DNA of 64,000 nucleotides. Source: Kryptolebias marmoratus (Eukaryota; Chordata; Actinopteri; Cyprinodontiformes; Rivulidae). The notes beneath the pieces were generated by a model. That model saw only the letters and a program-made list of their open reading frames with translations, did not search any database and was not told where the DNA came from. Positions 53,117 to 64,000 of this stretch are shown in pieces. Within the stretch, counting starts at the first letter, position 1. The number at the start of each line of letters is the position of its first letter. The DNA lies in the NCBI RefSeq assembly GCF_001649575.2, contig NC_051435.1:9316603-9380602 (forward strand), given 5' to 3'. Both the position numbers and the translations under genes were made by a program.

Positions 53117-53692
53117 GTGAGTTCTGGCTGCTTGTTTATTAAAAACACCCGCTGCAGCAAACAGGGTGATAATCAGCTGAAGTTCAGTCATACCAGGACA
53201 GGCAGCTGCGTCTGAGTAACATGTAACATGTAACATGTTGACACGTAACATGTAAAGAAGAACATGTTCTTCTTTTCGGAGGCTGCGATTTGTGTTCATG
53301 ATTTGCAGGAAGCGCTCACACCTCAGCGTTTTCAAACTAAATAAAGCGCAACTTTTTGATTTGTATGTCAAGCGCTAAATGTCACTACACATAACAGGAA
53401 TCTCTGCAAAGACTATTTACCATTCTTGCAGCTGCAACGTGGTGCTACAGAGCCGTACTTTCACTTCAGTATCCACACAGCGGTTCTTTTATCTGAAATG
53501 ACAGATAAAGAAATTATATTTCACACTTTCAGAGTTCAAATGAAATGTTTGGGGGATAATAGAACAGCAGTTTAAATGCTGACAGCAGAAAACAGGTAGA
53601 AGGACGTTTACAGCTGTTAAAAGGGTTTAATTTTCAAGCTGAAATTAAAATAAATAAAATAAATCTCTGCTCCTTTTCTGTTCAGATCTGCC

Positions 53693-56600
53693 ATGCTGGC
53701 GCCTCTTCTTCTCCCTCTGCTCCTGCTAGCAGGAAGTGATGTCACAGGGGAGGAGATGGATAAGAAGCCGAACTTTGTTCTCATAATGGTGGATGACCTG
53801 GGGATTGGGGACATAGGTTGCTATGGCAACAGTACCATCAGGTCCTGGTTGTGTTTTTACTTTCTATCAATTTCTGAGATCATTTTTCATTATTTAATAG
53901 TGTTCCAACTATGTGTCAACCTGTTCTGTACTCGTTCGGCTCCTGCAGGACTCCTAACATAGACCGACTGGCCTCGGAGGGGGTGAAGCTGACCCAGCAC
54001 ATCGCTGCTGCTCCTCTCTGCTCCCCGAGCCGGGCCGCTTTCATGACAGGCCGATACGCACTCCGCTCAGGTAACAACTATTCCTGGCTGTATTTGTCAT
54101 TTAATATATCCAAACGCAACCCATTTTCTTCATTCCATCCCTGTTGTCTGTGTGTTGATTAGGGATGGTGGGTGAGGGGCGTGTGCAGGTGCTGATGTTT
54201 CTTGGAGGTTCTGGGGGGCTTCCACTCAGTGAGACCATTTTTGCAAAAAGGCTGCAGCACCAAGGATACACTACTGGTCTTATTGGTGAGATGTGATCAG
54301 CTTTACAGAACGGCACTGAAGTCTTCACTCTTAACATGTTCTATGAACAAGATCGAGTGCAGATTTGTCCGTGCTTGACTTTCCTCAGATTTTTGCGATT
54401 ATGATTCGGCTTGTAACAAGTAAACTTTAAATTTTAAGCCTAATGATTTTACATACATTCACTGCTGTGTGCAAGTAAACCAGACATATAAGCAAGAGCT
54501 AAAAAAGAAAAAACATTGGCTAATGTGTGTTTTTGACATTTAAGTACTTTGTTATTGCCCACCTCTGACAAAAACACAAAAAGGAGATGATGTTTTAAAT
54601 CTGTGTGTGCGTTTGCCTGCTTAAGTTGTTAGTAAAATATCTCATGATTCACTTGAAGGATCTCACTAAAATGATCAAAGTAATCATTGAATATACACTT
54701 ACACCTTATTAACCTTTAGAGTCTGACTGATTTAAGATGGCCATCACAGCTAAGTGACATTATTCAACACAAAAACGGCTAAAGCTTAAGTAATTTCACA
54801 GTTGTTGAGTTATAATTTGGAGTTCTAAAACATACTCAGAGTGCTACCCAATACACAAGATCTTTGCTTAAAAGATTAACTGTTAGAGTCACCCCTGTCT
54901 GTCTGTTGGCAAAATTTCTGAGGAACCACTGGACTGATGTTACTGAAATGCTCAAAGTGTTCATTGGCCGTACATCTACAACTGATTAATCCAGTTTAAG
55001 ATGGCCACCACAGCCAAACACATAGATATTGAGCTAAAGTTAGATGCGGTAGTAGCTGAGAGTCATTCAACACACAAACTCTGAGTGCCAACACATCTTG
55101 CAATATCTTGCATTATCTTTTGAGGTTACGCATAACATATTTTTGACCAAAACGACTATAACTCCAACCCTTTTCACCATAAGATGATCTCAGTTCAAAA
55201 CTTTGGCATAGAAGGTGACAAGTAATCTGCTTTTCTTCTAGGAATACTAGGCCTTTAATTTATTCCTCTTTATTTACTCTTTGTGGATCTTCAGGTAAAT
55301 GGCACTTGGGTTTGAACTGTGAGCACAGAGGGGATCACTGCCATCACCCAAACCAGCACGGCTTCAGCTACTTCTATGGCATCCCATTTACTCTGTTTAA
55401 TGACTGTGTGCCTAGTGAAGGCAGCGAACTGCTGGTGGATCTACAAGATTCACTCCAGAATCTGACCTTGTTGCTTGGACTTGGACTTTTCACAATGGTT
55501 GGTATCAATTTATCCTAGTTTTTTCCATTTACTTTTTGTTCTCCACAAATTTAATTGAAACAGATTCATTTACAAAAACAAATATTACTTCAGAGGCATG
55601 CAGTCTGACAAAAGTGGATTTGAAAACTAAATCAAAACAGATTTTTTTTTTTTTGTTGCCGCACAAAAGAGAAAGAAACTCAAAAACAATGAGCTGTTGT
55701 GCCATTAACTCCACAGCAACACAACCGATATGGAATCGCTTAGACAAGTGCCAAAGGCTTTGAAAGGAGATTGAGAACAGAAGCGGCAATCGGGAAACTC
55801 ACAGTTACCCCAACCTGGAACTTGCCTCAAGGGAAAGCACAATGTTGAAACTCAGATTCAGGGGAGACTTGGCCTGCAAAAAGTGCCTGTGGGACAAATG
55901 GAAACCAGCTGTGCCACAGGTAGAGCAAAGCAAAAAAAAAAAAAAAGCTTGAAACAAACTTTAGTTCTAATGAGGGAAAATTTATGAGGGGATTCAAGAA
56001 CCTCAGCTAGTTAGAGTGCTTTCTGTGGATAATAACAAATAACTCTGTTTTAAGAGCTTCATATAAATATCACACAAAACTGCATGTGTGAACAAAGGTC
56101 CTGGTGCTTTAATAAGTTCACACGGTGGAATTAAATCCCTGTGTTGGTTTCTAATGTCATGTAAAGGCTTCATCATGGATCATCTCAGGAATCTAACTCA
56201 GTTACAGTATGATAAGTATTATCAAGGTGTCAGAATTCCACAGCAGGAACGGCTGAGGTGTTATCTTTCTGAATGTGTCTGTGTTCGTTTCCAGGTGTTT
56301 GTCCGTGTTGTTGGCCTCATCAGAATCAGCCTGTGGTTACTGGTGCTGCTTTTCTTTCTCAGTGTGGCAGCAGCCGCCTTGTGGTTTGTGCCTTTTAAGC
56401 TGGTACACATCTGGAACTGCATCATTATGAGGAACCAAGATGTGATCGAACAGCCCATGACAATGGAGACGCTGCCCGAGAGACTGCTGCGGGAAGCACA
56501 AGATTTTATAAAGAGGTGAGAATGTTGAGGCAAAACAGCGGTGCTAAAAAGGTTGCAGGTGGAACTAATGTTGCAACTCAGACTTATTTTTGTGTTACAC

Positions 56601-59600
56601 AAATTGCATTTTTATGCCGGTTATACAGACAGACTGCATGCTGCACGGTGTGGAGACTAGGTTCACTTTTTATTCTTCAGATGACACATGACCCAGATAG
56701 AAGTGTTGACAAACAAAGAGTTTGCTCTCTATTTAATTTAAGGTGGCATTTGCCGGCTGGAAGAAGCATCACCTTAAATTAGGGGCAAATGGTCAGACTG
56801 ATAGTAGTTGAGAGGGACTAATCTGTGTGGGACATCCCACAGATAAGCCAGCTTATAATACACGTCTTAAAAGTGTCACTGAGAGAAAGAAAGAAAAAAT
56901 GCTGCTTCAAGTCAAAGAAGACAGAGACGGGAAATATCCTGCTGCTGGAATTACAGGGAAGGTTAAAAGACTAAAAGACATGTTTGTATCTAAAAACTGT
57001 CAGCTGACAGGAGGAAGTTTTAAATAAATATTACCACGATGAAGCATTACACCTAAGTAATATAAATTGACCATTCATGATTTTACACGAGAATTCAAAT
57101 CAGAAAAATAATTTTAAAATCAGCATCGGTGAAAATAAAACAGAAATTTACTAATACTGTGATGACGTCAGTCGTCACTAACATAGGAAATTAATATTTC
57201 TGCCAAATACCTGTTCATGCTTTTTCTGCACAGATTAAACTGTGTAGTTGTTCTTTTTAAAATTATATATATCATGAAAATAGACTGATTGCAGTCATTA
57301 TTGCTGTAATAATGTTGAACTCTTAGAAAATTATATTTGCTGGGTTTCTTTTCACAGATTAGTCTTATTAACTACGGCTCTTAAAGTGACATTTTATTTT
57401 ATTTCTGACTACCTTCGAATAATTAGAGGCTAATGAAGAAGTTGTTTTTATTGCTTTAGCTTTAGCGTTTGATTGTTCTTCAACTTAAAAAAATCTCAGT
57501 TCAAGGGAACAGTCTCAAGACAAAAGTCCTCAAAAACAAGAGAACACTTGATTTTCATTATTGACACAATATATTAACAAGAGAGAAAAAAAAGACTTAT
57601 GTGAAACATGTTTTTTTATTTTGCATATTTTTATTACAGTTGAATTTGACTCATTTTGTTTTAGTTTTGCTGAGCCGAGGGAGGGCCCGTACATTTTTCT
57701 CCTTCCAAAGTGAGGTGGGGCATGAAAAGTTTGAGAACCAATGACGTAAAACAATGGAATCTGGATAATAAGTTGGATATTTGTTGGTTTTTGAGCTGAC
57801 CAAATTGTATTTTATTCTATGAAAAATGGGCATTTTAGCACACAGAATTTATTTTTGTGATCATCTGATGTCTTAAAAGTCCTTTAACAATCAATGTGAA
57901 TACTAACATACATATTCAGTGTTGGTTTGCTACAGCAACCTGTCTGAGTCCTGAATGTCTAATGATTTTGGTGGACTTTTGTTAAGCAAAATATGGGAGT
58001 GGAGGTATTGCTACTAATGCAGAGCTGGTAACAAACCCCAGATGGTTGCCTCTCCCAGGAATCTTGCTCTCTAAGCACAGCTTGGGAGAAGTTTTAGCAA
58101 TAATTTACTGTTTACTTTAACCCGAATGACACTATGATTAGGATATGATATGACAATGCTGACTTGAGGTGGATTGTGCTCCTATTGGAAAAGTATTTTC
58201 CAACTTTTCCCAGTACCGCAAAGCATCATTGTGTCACATAACATTTACACTTTGCATCAGCTTGACAGCAGCAGTTAGACAGTTACTCTAAAATAAGTTA
58301 TGCAATAAGGGGAACATTTATTGTTCTCAATAAAAAAAGGCCGTTATAATAAATAGGTCTCTCTCAAAGTGTCTAACTAACAAGTATTTCAACAAGAACA
58401 GTCAAGATTGTGAAGTTGTGTGAATAAAAATGTGTCCTGCAGGTCTTTGACCATCAAATAAGGCAAACATACACATAAATGGATCTATAGATTCTATGAT
58501 CTATAGATCATTGCAGTGCATGTCTTTTTTAATGTAAATGCAGTTCATTTCAACAGGTGACCACTCAACTAATTTAAAAATAAAGGCAATACCTATAATA
58601 TAACAAACTGCATCTTTAACTTACTTTATTAGTCATTATTACTTAATATTCTGTCAATAGTTTGGATTCTAGTACAGTTTACCTTTAAGTTTTATAGAAG
58701 CTACTCTGAAATACACCTACAAGTTGAGGTGAAGCAGTTTGTGACTCACCTTCTTACATACGAACATTTGGAAAGTTTAAGTCTAAAAGTCTTAAACAGC
58801 AGCCACCATCAGTGTTACTGAAATGAACCTCTGACCTGGTGTAGGCTGTACGCTCTCTCGTGCACAGTGTGTGCTGGGATCAAGATAAAGTGAGTAAAAA
58901 ATGGTTGGTGATAGCTGGAGGAATGAAAAGAATTTTGAACATTGCAGAGAAGCAAACATTTGTCAACAATGTATGAGCTGAAAGTGTGTAAACGCTCTGT
59001 GCTGCATTCTGAAAACCTTTGGGTGCTAAAAGTTTGTAAGTTAAAAATCTACTTCCACATCAGTTAGTTATAATCACCTACTGGATGGACAGAGTTGATG
59101 TTTAAGGAAACTTCTTGCTGAATGACTTTTAAACAAAACACTGACTTAACATTTCATGAGAGCCCTTTTTGATGAGTACCTAGAGTTATATCCAGCAGCT
59201 ATACTGACCCTTAGTGGCATCATCTAAAAGACACTTTTGCACTGGATCCGAGTTTAAATAAATGAACTCTGTGTGCATCCCAAAGTTTGTTTCCGCATAG
59301 GAAATTATTCTTAAAATTATTGCCCACAAATATTTTGGAACTACTTCAACTCTATCATTTTTCAACATACAAATATCTTAGTCTAAAACTCTGGCATAAA
59401 AGTCAGCAGGTGATGTGAGTTTCTTCAAGAAATGTTATGCCTTTTAATGTGTGAAGGTTATTGCTGAAATAAACAAAAATAAACAATCAGTCAGCAGTTC
59501 TAAGGAAAACAAGTATTATGCTTGCGGCCTCCTGATTGAATTTTCTTTTTCTTTTTTTTTTTTTTGGTCTGCATCAATATTGTAATGCTAATTGTTTAAG

Positions 59601-62600
59601 CTAACAAAATCAGTGCTTTTAGAAAAATAAAAGAAAAAAAAAGAAATGGAACTACATAAACTTTACTCGTTATTGGCATGAATGTTGTGCTCATCATGGC
59701 TGACAGACAAAAACTGAATTTCACTCATCATTCATGCATAACAACAGTGTGAGTAACAGATAGGGCTGACAACAGGTTTGACTCACTTCCTCCTCTTTAG
59801 GAATGCTGATCAGCCGTTCCTGCTCTTTTTCTCCTTGGCTCACATCCATTCGCCGCTGTTCAAAAATCCGGCCTTTGCTGGCAAGAGTCTGCACGGTCGC
59901 TATGGTGACAACATGGAGGAAGTGGACTGGATGATTGGTGAGTCAGGAGTGGAGAGCAAATATGTTAATACATGCATGCATTAGCATTGTTTTTGTCTTC
60001 AATGACCCAGGAGAAATCAGAAAGGTTGGAATAATTCATGTTTTTTAACCCACTCACTCTATTTTAGGTAAGATAACGGAGACAGTGGATTCCTTCGGTC
60101 TAGCCAACAACACCCTGATCTATTTCACATCAGACCATGGTGGACATTTAGAGAATGGCCCTATTGGAAGCTGGAACGGTATATATAAAGGTAAAACAAC
60201 AGGTTGATCTGTTTTTTTTAAGACACCCCTGCAGACATTTGTGTAATTTCTTCTGTTGTCTCATCTCAAGGTGGGAAGGCCATGGGGGGCTGGGAAGGGG
60301 GAATCAGAGTACCTGCTATATTTCGTTGGCCTGGCAGACTGGCAGCGGGAAAAGTGGTGGATGAACCCACGAGTCTCATGGATCTCTACCCCACACTGAA
60401 ATATTTAGCCAAGGACACACAACCGGATAGGTACAGAGTCGCTTCTCATTCTTTAATTGTTGATTTTATGCTGCATTACAAATTATCTAAGAAAAGAAAC
60501 CATGGTGGTCACTGAACTTGACTAGACAGGGGCAGATATTAATTCTTTCACCACTGACAATAAAAAAATGCTTAGTAGTTTACACTGAGAAAAGCACAGA
60601 GATCATCATCATCACTAATACTTTCAAGTCAAAATGAACATTTCAGATATCTCAAATGTTATTCTTCCTTGGACAAATGACACCATTTTTTCTAATCATG
60701 TGTACTGGGCTTCCAGCTTCAGACATCTACAAGTAGATTTGTGATGTCTGCTAGAATGAACACTGTGGATATCTTAGAAACTCAAATTTCTGATATTTAC
60801 GAGTTAGAAATGATACTAGCCATAAATTTAATTTAAGTTATCCAAAATGGAACACAATTTCTGATAGTGCTCATATATTTCAAATGTCTAAATAACATTT
60901 TAGACTGATTCTTTTTTATGTTTAGTAAAGCAGGCAGAATAAAATAAAGAAGAAAAAAGTGAAATGTAGACAGTTTGTTTGGATGGGTCTAGGCATAAGC
61001 TGAGTGGGCCTAGCCACCCTAGGACCCCCCATAGCTGCACCTCTGATACATTCTCAAATGTGGGAACCTAAAAATAAGAACTTGTCTACTAAGAATGTCA
61101 TTTTGTCTTGAAGGAATGCTGGTACTGATAACGTCAAAAACATTACAGATAGGAATGTGATTTGTTACATACACTATGTTCCTCTCTGCCAGACATTTAG
61201 ACGGCTTTAACCTCATGCCACTGTTGGAGGGGAAAGTGGCGCGGTCAGAACATGAATTCATGTTCCACTATTGCGGTGCCTTTCTGCATGCAGTTCGCTG
61301 GCACCCACCCAACAGTAAGTTCACACACAGAGTATTGAGCAGATTCATATTTTCAACGTACATGAAGTGAGATCATTTTCAACAAGAGAAAGCAATGCAT
61401 TCTGATGAGAAACTGAGTTTGACAGCTTTACTATCTTTTGGTTCATTTAATAAAAATTAAAGCAGAAACACAGTAAATGTTAGTCCGCAGTTGTACTAAA
61501 TTAGAATATACAGTCGAACAGAAGGTGGAGGTTTGTACTGCACTGTCTTTACAAAGCTCTCTTGTTTTGTCTTTGCTCTTTAAAAACTTCACAGTAAAAA
61601 TGCCAGTCAAACTTGTAATTGTTTCCCAATACCAAGGTAAGGTGAGGTGCAGAGGGTGCTGCAGTACCCTCTAAAGGATGCAAGAGGACATGCATGTCCA
61701 AAGGCATACAGTAGGGCGGTGGTTCTCAAACGTTTCAGAGGAAGAAAAAAAAATTTCAGCCCTAGGCTCAATGAAATTAAAACAAAGTGAATCAAATAAA
61801 AAAATTCTTTAACAAATGGTAAGAATTAAGTCTTGCCTTGTGCATTATTTGACCAGTTTTGACATGATTAGATGGCTGCAAAAACAAACTAAAAGTTAAT
61901 TTATCTACTGCATGTATTTTTGTATCTTTGACCGACACCTTCATCAGTTTACATCCATTGAACTCTTAAGTTTGAAACTGAAAGTTAGATAACCATGACC
62001 TTATATTTTACATCTGATTAATACATTGGCTTGAAATAAGCCTCAAGATTATTTTCATTGGGTTTAAATTCTAACCTCAGGAAACAAGAATAAATCAACC
62101 ACCTCCAAACATGTCTGGACAAAGATTTTATTCTTTATGTGCACTTAACCACATCTGTATGGTTCTTCTTTAGTATGTGTTATTGCAGCTTGCTCATTTG
62201 TTCCTTGACTCAAAACCATTGGGGGACATCATTGCTACATCCATTGTTGGTGAAATAAATACTAGCAAACTATTTATTGTGGCAGTTCTGTGACATTGTA
62301 TTCTGAAACATTGTTCCAGCCTTCTAAAACAGATTCCTTTTTGTTTACTTGTGTGTATTTCCTTCCAGGTGACTCCATCTTTAAGGTGCACTTTTTCACT
62401 CCCAATTTTTTCCCCCCGGAGGCTGGCGGATGCTACAACACCGGTGTGTGCATGTGTCACGGAGGATATGTGACACACCACAGCCCGCCACTGCTGTTTG
62501 ACCTTTACCGTGACCCCTCAGAGTCCCACCCACTGACTCCTGAGAATGAACCTCGATACGCAGAAATCCTCCAGCGCACCGCCAATGCTGTGAAGGAACA

Positions 62601-62778
62601 CAAACGCTCCTTCAAACAAGAAGAGACGTCTGGCGACGGTGAGTCACAGGCCAGCTCGCACGCTAACGGAGTACAGAACCAAATGACTTGGAAAAAGATT
62701 CTGTGGAGACCCTGGCTGCAGCCCTGCTGTGGGACTTTTCCTTTCTGTGGGTGCAAAGAGAACACGACGCGTCTTTAG
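53693..62778 (+). CDS. arsh: Arylsulfatase of the STS/ARSD/E/F/H group, spliced, 10 coding exons
   Basis: Coding exons: 53693-53841, 53949-54070, 54163-54285, 55295-55497, 56295-56515, 59801-59937, 60068-60190, 60271-60430, 61193-61314, 62369-62778. They join to 589 codons plus stop, the usual size for this group. The family hydrolyses sulfate esters. A signal peptide covers about 1-18. Active-site features in order: D34-D35 (metal), CSPSR at 74-78 (C74 becomes formylglycine), K133 and H135 in KWHLG, H287/H289 in HIHSP, D341-H342 in SDHGGH, and K362. Two hydrophobic helices at about 185-205 and 210-231 form the membrane hairpin typical of steroid sulfatase and its paralogs. Sequons are at N46 (equivalent to the glycosylated N47 of human STS), N187 and N332. 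The Cys-rich tail ([11 protein letters not shown]) is typical of ARSD/E/F/H. All key residues are present, so it should be active. The exact paralog is uncertain: arsh is the usual fish name, but ARSD-like is possible. The natural substrate is unknown. Confidence 0.9.
54625..55250 (+). repeat. Two tandem copies of the unclassified dispersed repeat in arsh intron 3
   Basis: A first copy (about 54,625-54,880) and a second (about 54,885-55,250) both carry the 'tttaagatggccaYcacagc' block. The second also has the 'gaaccactggactgatgtta' and 'tacatctacaactgattaat' blocks, 'ggtagtagctgagagtcatt' and the tail 'aaaactttggcat'. They lie opposite in orientation to the pair at 52,428-52,920. Confidence 0.7.
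55498..56294. other. arsh intron 4
   Basis: An 0.8-kb intron with no recognised feature apart from a poly(T) run near 55,642 and a poly(A) run near 55,933. Confidence 0.6.
57722..57742 (-). mobile_element. Solo hAT-like terminus
   Basis: On the minus strand this reads cattggttctcaaacttttc, like the CAGTGGTTCTCAAACT ends of many hAT elements. The opposite end was not found. A similar start on the + strand lies near 61,719 (ggtggttctcaaacgtttca) in intron 9, too far away and in the wrong context to be clearly its partner. Confidence 0.35.
59375..59450 (+). repeat. Tail fragment of the unclassified dispersed repeat
   Basis: Text such as 'ctaaaactctggcataaaag' followed by 'ttcttcaagaaatgttatgc' matches the tails at about 1,045-1,105 and 55,195-55,250. 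Only the 3' end is recognisable. Confidence 0.5.
60431..61192. other. arsh intron 8
   Basis: Intronic AT-rich sequence. No feature recognised. Confidence 0.6.
61315..62368. other. arsh intron 9
   Basis: A 1.05-kb intron holding a possible hAT-like start near 61,719. The open frame running into exon 10 from 62,290 is intronic before 62,369. Confidence 0.6.
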
Positions 62779-63075
62779 GTGAAAAACTCGGTGGAAATGT
62801 TCCTTAAAGACAAGAAAGCTTCTGTCCACAACCCAGAAAGGGTTTAAAAGTAATCTGGAGCTTATTTTATGTGGATCAGGGTGCATTTGGGATTTGGGGA
62901 CGTTAAACACTCCAGGGTTTAACTAGAATTTGACACTAGTTTTTGTTGATGGAAAACAATCTGCAAAATTTGGATTTTTTTGTAATTTATTTTTTAAAAT
63001 CATTAATATATCTATCTATCTATTAAATTTTATTGTAACAAAGACAGAAAATAAAACATAATTTACATTCATCCA
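62779..63075 (+). other. Probable arsh 3' untranslated region
   Basis: Sequence from the stop to an AATAAA signal at 63,050-63,055. It contains three short TCTA units near 63,009. Confidence 0.5.
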
Positions 63076-63841
63076 TTTTCTTTACCAGCTCTCTCCTTTT
63101 TGGGCCACAGTATAATACACAATAAGAAGGGATTTTACATTTAAAAATATTAATTTAAAACTTAAAATACTGAATCAAAAACATCCAAAATTGATTGAAA
63201 ACATAAAAAATGTAAGTTTGTTTGTAGAGATCTATTGCGGGGTAATCTTTTGCACATTTTATTAAATCACAAACTTATTTTCAAGTACATTTAATTAATT
63301 TTGTTTCATCACATACAGTTTTCTGCAATAATACAGTAAAAGTAGCTTTTTTTGTTGTTGTTTGTGTGTGTGTGATCATAGATTGTTTACAGCTTTATTA
63401 ATGCATTTTCTTTTACTCTTTTCTGGGTTTTGCTCTTTTATCAGCCTCAAAACCTTTTTAAAAAAGGAGCCAAAAACCTTGAGTTTTTTTAAGTTTCTTT
63501 TCTTCTCCCTGAGTTTTCTCCACAGATGCTCTTCTGAGTTTGTATCTAAACTCTGGCTGTTTTACTCCACAACTCTCACTGGATTTTTTTTTTTCCAAGG
63601 CCCTCTCCTGTATTATTTTGATAAAACTTTTCACCCCAGCATAATCTCCTCCAGCTGAGAGATTCAAAGGACTTGTGGTGTCTTTGGAGTTCTCTACGTC
63701 CATTTCATCTTTTGTTTTTTGGTGAATTTATAACAAACAAAAAAATTCAGACAGAATGATGCTGCCTCTACCCTGTCTGACTGTAGAGACCGTACTGATG
63801 AGGTGATGCTCAGTGGCTGATTTAGTTTTACCAATAGTGTT
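63076..63841. other. Intergenic sequence after arsh
   Basis: AT-rich, with no recognised gene. A Phe/Leu/Ser-rich open frame at 63,362-63,658 is low-complexity and unconvincing. Confidence 0.5.
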
Positions 63842-63850
63842 TAGAAGGGA

Positions 63851-64000
63851 GGGATCACACTCTTAAGCCTCCCTGGTAAGGTCTATTCGGGGGTTCTGGA
63901 GAGGAGGGTCCGTCGGATTGTCGAACCTCGGATTCAGGAAGAGCAGTGTGGTTTTCGTCCTGGCCGTGGAACACTGGACCAGCTCTATACTCTTAGCAGG
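63851..64000 (+). mobile_element. LINE (non-LTR retrotransposon) reverse-transcriptase fragment, cut by window end
   Basis: Fifty open codons encode part of a reverse transcriptase. GITLLSLPGKVYSGVLERR is followed by IQEEQCGFRPGRGTLDQLYT, the conserved stretch before the catalytic domain in fish LINEs. A stop (TAG) lies at 63,842-63,844, just before the similarity starts, so the copy is probably 5'-truncated or decayed. It continues beyond the window. The exact clade is not determined. Confidence 0.85.

Larger units (their letters stand above)
56516..59800. other. arsh intron 5
   Basis: A 3.3-kb intron, the largest in the gene. It holds a hAT-like terminus near 57,722-57,742 and a tail fragment of the unclassified repeat near 59,375-59,450. 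No further exon is needed to keep the sulfatase frame, and none was recognised. Confidence 0.55.

Noticed and set aside
62290..62368. Upstream extension of the last arsh exon
   Set aside because: A clear acceptor (TTCCTTCCAG) at 62,368 starts the exon. The earlier codons are intronic although the frame stays open.

Overview
The window is vertebrate nuclear DNA, almost certainly from a ray-finned (teleost) fish. It is AT-rich, with long intergenic stretches, spliced genes with GT-AG introns, long tetranucleotide microsatellites and dispersed repeats of kinds common in fish genomes. No bacterial, viral or CRISPR feature was seen. Three protein-coding genes can be assembled exon by exon, all on the + strand. 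Identifications are from protein-family knowledge and reading frames only; no database was searched.

Layout. Positions 1-21,200 hold no recognisable coding exon. They contain microsatellites, old repeats (including a small hAT-like element nested inside another repeat) and a few complex, GC-richer stretches that could be conserved non-coding elements. Positions 21,324-27,025 hold snx4 (sorting nexin 4; 14 coding exons, about 438 aa). Positions 29,973-46,693 hold cd99 (CD99 antigen; 12 coding exons, 310 aa), with a first intron of about 5.6 kb and a 3'UTR of about 2.6 kb. Positions 49,500-52,920 are a repeat-rich spacer with a decayed Tc1/mariner element, a LINE remnant, a 57-base run of N and two inverted copies of a dispersed repeat. 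Positions 53,693-62,778 hold a sulfatase of the STS/ARSD/ARSE/ARSF/ARSH group (called arsh; 10 coding exons, 589 aa). The window ends inside a LINE reverse-transcriptase fragment (63,851-64,000).

The genes are not an operon and need not act together. SNX4 is a PX-BAR endosomal recycling and autophagy factor, CD99 a small heavily modified cell-surface protein, and the sulfatase a membrane-associated lysosomal or ER/Golgi enzyme. The cd99-sulfatase linkage matches the mammalian Xp22.3 neighbourhood of CD99 and the ARS/STS cluster.

I found no clear new biological system. The points most worth a second look are a 10-of-10 CLEAR (TFEB-type) palindrome in snx4 intron 1, an acidic Thr/Pro/Glu-rich cd99 stalk with internal repeats, opposed dimers of an unclassified repeat flanking the first arsh exons, a G-quadruplex-like run touching the assembly gap, and candidate conserved non-coding blocks in the gene-free left third.
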